Assembly (NCBI GenBank): GCA_047967505.1
Contig: CM106540.1
Length of the DNA: 64,000 nucleotides
Direction: 5' to 3' (one strand)
Source of the DNA: Dipteris shenzhenensis
Lineage: Eukaryota; Polypodiophyta; Polypodiopsida; Gleicheniales
This document shows, piece by piece, positions 59,520-64,000 of the stretch (positions are counted from its first letter, which is position 1; the number at the start of each line of letters is the position of its first letter). The notes beneath the pieces were generated by a model. It saw nothing but the letters and a program-made list of their open reading frames with translations. It made no database searches and was not told the origin of the DNA. The translations under genes and the position numbers were made by a program.

Positions 59520-61095
59520 GTACTCCCTCCCTCCCTCTTCTCCAGCTTCCTCTCTCCCCTCCCTTGCCCTCCCCTCCCCCTCCCTTCCCCTCTCCTCCCG
59601 CTTCTCCCCTCCCTACCCTTCCCCCTTCCCCTCTCCTCCCTCTCGCCGTTCATCCCTTCCCCCCCTTTCCCGCCTCCCCCTTGCCGCCCCCCCCCGCCCC
59701 CTTTCCCTCCCCCGTCCCGCTGCCTTCCCCTCCCCCTTGCCCTGCCCCCTTCCCTCCGCCCGCCCCGCCCCCTTCCCCTCCCCCTTGCCCCCCCCTTCCC
59801 TTCGCCTGCCTGCTGCCTTCCCCTCCCCCTTGCCCCGCCCCCTTCCCTCCGCCTGCCCCACCCCCTTCCCTTCCCCCTTGCCTCCCCCTCCCCGGACCCC
59901 TCCCCCGCGCCCGCCCCCTTCCCCTGCCCCTTCCCACCCCCTCCGAGCTGACGGGGAGGGGGGGGAAGGGGCAGGGGAAGGGGGCGGGTGCGGGGGAGGG
60001 GGCGAGGCGGGCGCGAGGGCAAGGGGGAAGGGAAGGGGGCAGGGCGGGCGGGGTGGGCACGGGGGAGGGGGGTTCGACGGGGAGGGGGAGGGGAAGGGGG
60101 TGGGAAGGGGAAGGGGGAGGGGAAGGGGGTGGGGCGGGCGGGGGGGGCAAGGGGGAGGGGGAGGGGAGAGGAGGGGAATGGGGGGGGGGAGGGGAGGGGG
60201 AGGGGGCGCGGGCGGGGAGGGGGAGGGGGGCATCGCCCCCCTCACCTGTTGCGTGCGCAATAGGTGAGGGGGGCGATGCCCCCCCTCCCCCTCCCCGCCC
60301 GTGCCCCCTCCCCATTCCCCCGCCCACCCCGCCCGCCCCGCCCCCCCGCCCGTCTCGCCCGCCCTGCCCCCTTCCCCTCCCCCTTCCTCCCCATCCCCAT
60401 CGGCTTCGATGGGGACGGGAGGGAAGGGGGAGGGGAAGGGGGGGGGCGTGGGGGAGGGGGCTCAACGGGGAGGGGGGGGAAAGGGGAGGGGAAGGGGGCA
60501 GTCGGCGGGGGAGGGGAAGGGGGCGGGGTGGGAGGGGAAGGGGAGGGGGCGGGCGCGGGGTAGGGGGGCTCGATGGGGGGGGGGGGAAGAGCAGACGGGA
60601 AGGGGGAGGGGAAGGGGGGCAAGGGGGAGGGGAAGGGGGAGGGGGCGAGGGGAGGGGACGGGGGTGGGGAGGGGGAGGGGGACGGGGGGCGATGCCCCCC
60701 TCACCTGTTGGTGCGCAACAGGTGAGGGGGGAAGGGGGAGGGGAAGGGTGCGGGGGAGGGGGCTCGACGGGAAGGGGGAAAAGGGGAGGGGAGGGGGAGG
60801 GGAAGGGGGCGGGGGGAGGGGAAGGGGGCCAGGGGGGAGGGAAAGGGGGCGGGGGGAGGGGGAGCGACAAGGGGCGAGGGGAGGGACCGGGGGCGGGAGG
60901 GGAGGGGAGGGGGATCCCCACCTGTTGCGCACGCAATAGGTGGGGGACCGGGGGTGGGGAGGGGAGGGGAGGGGGATCCCCACCTGTTGCACATGCAACA
61001 GGGGCCCCCTCCCCCATCGTCGCCTCGTCCCCTCCTGCTCCCCCCCTTCCCCGCGCCTTCCCCCTCTCTCGTCCCTTTACCTCCCCGCACCCTGT
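59520..61095. repeat. Polypurine/polypyrimidine block with strand switches at hairpins
   Basis: C-rich on plus at 59520-59945, 60275-60405 and 61005-61095; G-rich at 59950-60240 and 60415-60975. Switch points are inverted repeats, for example around 59948 (arms of about 50 bp with small mismatches) and 60404. P2-type hairpins ACCTGTTGC-N4-GCAAYAGGT occur at 60243-60271, 60703-60730, 60918-60945 and 60980-61003. Open frames of several hundred codons here encode only Pro or Gly/Glu/Arg runs and are not genes. Confidence 0.9.
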
Positions 61096-61330
61096 CCCCT
61101 CAAAATTAAAAAAGTTAAAATAAATAAAACTTAAAAAAATTAAAAAATTAAATTAAATTTTAAATATAAAAATAAACTAATTAATTAAAAAAGGAAAAAA
61201 ATTATTTTATTTTAAAAATTAAAAATAAATAAAACTTAAAATAATATTTAATTAAAAATTTATTTAATATTTTGAGTTTGAAAATCATTGTAATTCTCAT
61301 TTTTTATTTTTGATTGTTTTCCAAAAAACT
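61096..61330. other. AT-rich gap
   Basis: Runs of aaaatta and taaaa, no gene. Confidence 0.5.
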
Positions 61331-62413
61331 ATGGCTTCCATGGCTTCCAGTTTTGGTTCCAAGGTTTCTTTCAAATACTTTGAACATACTTGGTATTTTA
61401 TGGAGCGCAAATCAAAGTAATTTTTGGTGATCACTGCAGAGAATATATCAAGCGCGAAATATTCTATAGAGGTAGTAAGAAATGGTGGCATGGTCTCAAA
61501 CATCAACATTAAAGAAAACAATTTGATAGAAGTTGTGTGCAAAGGAAAGAATGACGAGGTGGTTTACAAGTTACGAGTTACTCCGAAGCACTTCTTGAAG
61601 CCGTTACAGTTGTACTTCTTGGGTGGGAAGTAGCATTGTATCAAATGGGTTTTGCTGCTGAGAAATTGCTACGCCAAGGTAGAAATGTAAATGTCATTGA
61701 TACCCCCCATCAAATTGAGTTCTTTGACACATATTACAGTTGCACTACCTTCTTTGAAGAGGAAAATGTCAAAGAAGAGGGTAGTGAGTCTGAGGGTGAT
61801 GATTCTAGCTCATGTGATGATGAGGATGAAAGCTCTGCATCCGATGACTTACGGCAAGAAGAAATTTGCACAAAGAATAAGGATGATCAATTGTCAACTA
61901 GAGTCAAGGAGGTTCCACTCATCATACGGGAAGGCGCATGGCAGCAAGAAGTTACAGTAGTACAGCATGTCACTGGAAAAGGTAAGGCTAAAGAGGTGGA
62001 AGCACTTCCCTTAAAATTAAAAGTGAGGAAGGCACCCTTAATCTTGGATGAAGGACAGGCAAGTGGATCGATCTTGGGTGAAGGATAGGCAAGCGGATCA
62101 AGCAAGGAAGCCTTACTCAAAGAAGGTATGGACGAGGCAAAGCATGACCAGGAGGAGTTACCAAGAGGCATAGATGGTTCTTCAACCATGACCTTACAGA
62201 CTCCAGAGCAGCTACTAGTCAGGAACCTAGTAGCCAGGTCCCTACTTACCAAGAACTTGGTCATGAGACTCAGAGCAGCCTACTAGTCAGGTGCTTGGAA
62301 CTGAAGAGTAAACTACTGAGGACATTGCTACTGAGACTCCAGTCTTAGAGCAGCCTATTAGTCAGGACCCTGGTAGTCAAGGGCCTGGCATTGAGGACAT
62401 TGGTACTGAGTAA
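61331..62413 (+). pseudogene. Unknown protein gene with acidic middle and Gln/Pro/Ser-rich tail, decayed
   Basis: ATG 61331 opens MASMASSFGSKVSFKYFEHTWYFMERKSK; a TAA lies at 61421-61423. The frame continues FLVITAENISSAKYSIEVVRNGG...LQLYFLGGK, then shifts at about 61634 to LYQMGFAAEKLLRQGRNVNVIDTPHQIEFFDTYY. An acidic Ser/Asp/Glu run follows (61775-61850), then VTGKGKAKEVEALPLKLKVRKAPLILDEGQASGS. A TAG (62086) replaces Gln of a repeated GEGQASGS unit. The last part has further shifts and ends about 62413 with GIEDIGTE. I do not recognise the fold. It points away from the DUF7869-like gene and could be its partner in one element (inference). Confidence 0.55.
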
Positions 62414-62972
62414 CATGATGGCTAACGGCTTTGTAATCACAAGTTTTGAACTTCTATGTAAAGCAAATATCTAATAAAAAGTTTACTACTTTTTTGATTT
62501 CTTTGCTCTCATTATTGTGTATAAAGATTGTTTATGAGGGCCATTTTATACTTAAGGGTGTTTTTTAATACCAAGTGTGGTGTATATGTACACTACTTAC
62601 ACATAAAAGGATTTATCTACACTACCTTTCTAAGGGCTTTATGTACACGACCTTTCTAAAAGATATGGTCATAAAGGTGTGTGCACACCACTTATACATA
62701 AAGGTGTTTATTTACACCACCTTTCTAAGAGAATTGGTCATCTATTATTAGTCATCTATTGATGTTCTTAGGTGATAGTAGCTTAATTCACAAGAAGTTA
62801 TGAAGATGTTTATGTAGACCACTTTGTAAGAGATTTTTGTGAAGTTATGAAGATGTTTATGTAGACCACCTTTGTAAGAGATTTGGTTATGCATTGATGT
62901 TCTTAGTACTTAATCATTAAATCTTTTGTTTTGAGTTGGCAAATCTAGTTCAGAAAACAACATTACTAGTAT
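62414..62972. other. No gene; short repeats
   Basis: tacaccacctttctaag and gaagatgtttatgtagacc segments are repeated two to four times. No coding signal. Confidence 0.5.
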
Positions 62973-63046
62973 ATTCAAAATTTTTGGACTATTTTTTAGT
63001 CCATTTCTCAAATTGGACTTTACACAAGTCCAAAAATTTTGAATAG
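62973..63046. repeat. Small perfect-arm inverted repeat beside the copia fragment
   Basis: 19-bp perfect arms (tattcaaaatttttggact at 62973-62991 and its complement at 63028-63046) surround 36 bp that contain a second inverted pair (agtcca / tggact). The right arm touches the end of the copia homology. Confidence 0.88.
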
Positions 63047-64000
63047 TGTGTTCCTGGTAGCATTAGGGACATGCACAAAACAGTCACATCCAAAAACTCT
63101 AAAATGTGCAACTGAAGGTTTCTTACCAGAAAAAGCTTGTAGTGGAGTCATCCCATTCATAGCTTTCGTGTAGCTACGATTCAAGATGTAAACTGCAGTG
63201 TTACATGCTTCAGCTCAGAAAGTCTTTGGCAAATCTTTCCCTTTCATCATACTCCGGCCCATTTCATAGATGACGTGCATCTTGCGTTCTGCTACTCCAT
63301 TTTGCTGTGATGTATGTGGCGAGAGTTTTTGCCTCTTGATTTCGTGACTTTTGCAGTAACTTTCGAATTCAGTTGATATGAACTCTCCACCTCTGTCTGA
63401 TCTCAACTTCTTCACCTTCCTCCCTGTTTCTTTCTCGACCATTACATGCCATTCCTTGAACCTACTAAAAGCCTCATCTTTAGTCTTCAGGAAGTATATC
63501 CATATTCTTCTACTGTAGTCGTCGATCAGTGTCATGAAGTAGTAGGAACCACCCAAAGCTTCTGTCTCCATCTTTCCGCAGGGGTCCGTGTGAATGAGCT
63601 CTAGAGGAGCCTTTGCCCTACTGGCCTCTTTAGGAAAGGGATGCCGATGCTTCTTGCCCATCATGCAAGCTTCACATACATCATTCCACTTTTATGCATC
63701 TTCTTCAAAGAACTAAGGTTTAGATGACCAAACCTCTCATGCCACAGCTTAGTGTTCTTCACATCCGCTCGAGCACTGAAAGTTGAGAGTTCATAAATGT
63801 TGTTGCACCGTGTACCTTTACCAACGACCTTCCCTTGAAGATCCAGAATCTGTGCACCATTCTTATCGAATTGAACTTTGAGGTCCTGATCCATGATCGC
63901 AGAAATGGACAACAAGTTCCTCTTGATATCTAGGACATAAAGAACATAGGACAACTGTTTTACAACTCCATCTGACTTGAGAGCAATTGTACCTTTTCCT
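63047..64000 (-). pseudogene. Copia gag-pol fragment: end of protease region and integrase
   Basis: Reading from the right edge: VLDIKRNLLSISAIMDQDLKVQF, LWHERFGHLNLSSLKKM, then a frame shift near 63690, CEACMMGKKHRHPFPKE, LIHTDPCGKM, LIDDYSRRIWIYFLK, KLRSDRGGEF, QQNGVAERKMHV, a TGA at 63215-63217 (Trp expected), and TAVYILNRSYTKAMNGMTP, FRVFGCDCFVHVP to about 63047. The integrase D, D and E residues are present. The HHCC zinc ligands are complete across the frame shift. The reverse transcriptase part is missing on the left, and the rest lies outside the window. It is a different family from Copia-1, -2 and -3. Confidence 0.88.

Noticed and set aside
59564-61123. Open frames of several hundred codons in the G/C-rich block on both strands
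   Set aside because: They encode only Pro/Ser or Gly/Glu/Arg runs, are open in several frames at once, and follow the base composition.

Overview
This window looks like nuclear DNA of a land plant with a large, repeat-filled genome. The evidence is plant-type Ty1/copia elements primed by initiator tRNA-Met, a plant L1-type LINE with a zf-RVT domain, CACTA (En/Spm) transposase remnants, and degenerate TTTAGGG-type telomere-like tracts. I cannot name the clade. I see no intact host gene, no tRNA and no rRNA; essentially everything is mobile DNA at different stages of decay.

The most interesting content is a two-gene DNA transposon-like unit present in two inverted copies. Copy B (about 44566-51692) is the clearer one. 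It has an array of ACCTCGATCGAGGT-like palindromes at each end. Between them lie a gene reading right (45296-48206, a transposase-like protein with ISDD, WSDG..GQFKS and GHGK....G.G motifs and an FCS-type Cys motif) and a gene reading left (proline-rich, coiled coil, RING finger). The two genes are convergent. Copy A (about 985-25155) has the opposite orientation. Its RING gene carries two copia insertions, and the first of these contains a LINE. Its intergenic spacer has expanded into a ~187-bp satellite. The middle of its transposase gene (23141-24368) is inverted in place. A third, diverged transposase relative lies at 41899-43311.

Three complete copia elements have 5-bp target duplications. 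Copia-1 (1475-11465, minus, TSD ATGTT) and Copia-2 (29834-35405, plus, TSD GTTTC) belong to one family. Copia-3 (12353-18249, minus, TSD AGACA) is a Tnt1-like family with 169-bp LTRs. Copia-2 and Copia-3 keep one reading frame over the whole gag-pol but carry in-frame stops that are almost all TAG, mostly where a relative has Gln. This fits deamination of methylated CAG sites.

Between the two transposon copies (27059-41300) are remnants of CACTA elements: a DUF4218-like piece, a Transposase_21-like piece, a companion ORF, and subterminal-like repeats.

Right of copy B is a long gene on the minus strand (51707-55474, possible first exon near 59240). It encodes a DUF7869-like, transposase-like protein whose reading frame is unbroken except for four nonsense codons. 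Its upstream region (55475-61100) holds an unusual assembly: a ~1.7-kb inverted repeat bounded by telomere-like tracts, a dispersed hairpin motif (ACCTGTTGC-N4-GCAAYAGGT), and 1.6 kb of polypurine/polypyrimidine DNA that switches strand at hairpins. A decayed gene for an unknown acidic protein (61331-62413) and a copia fragment (63047-64000) close the window. Another copia fragment opens it (2-337).
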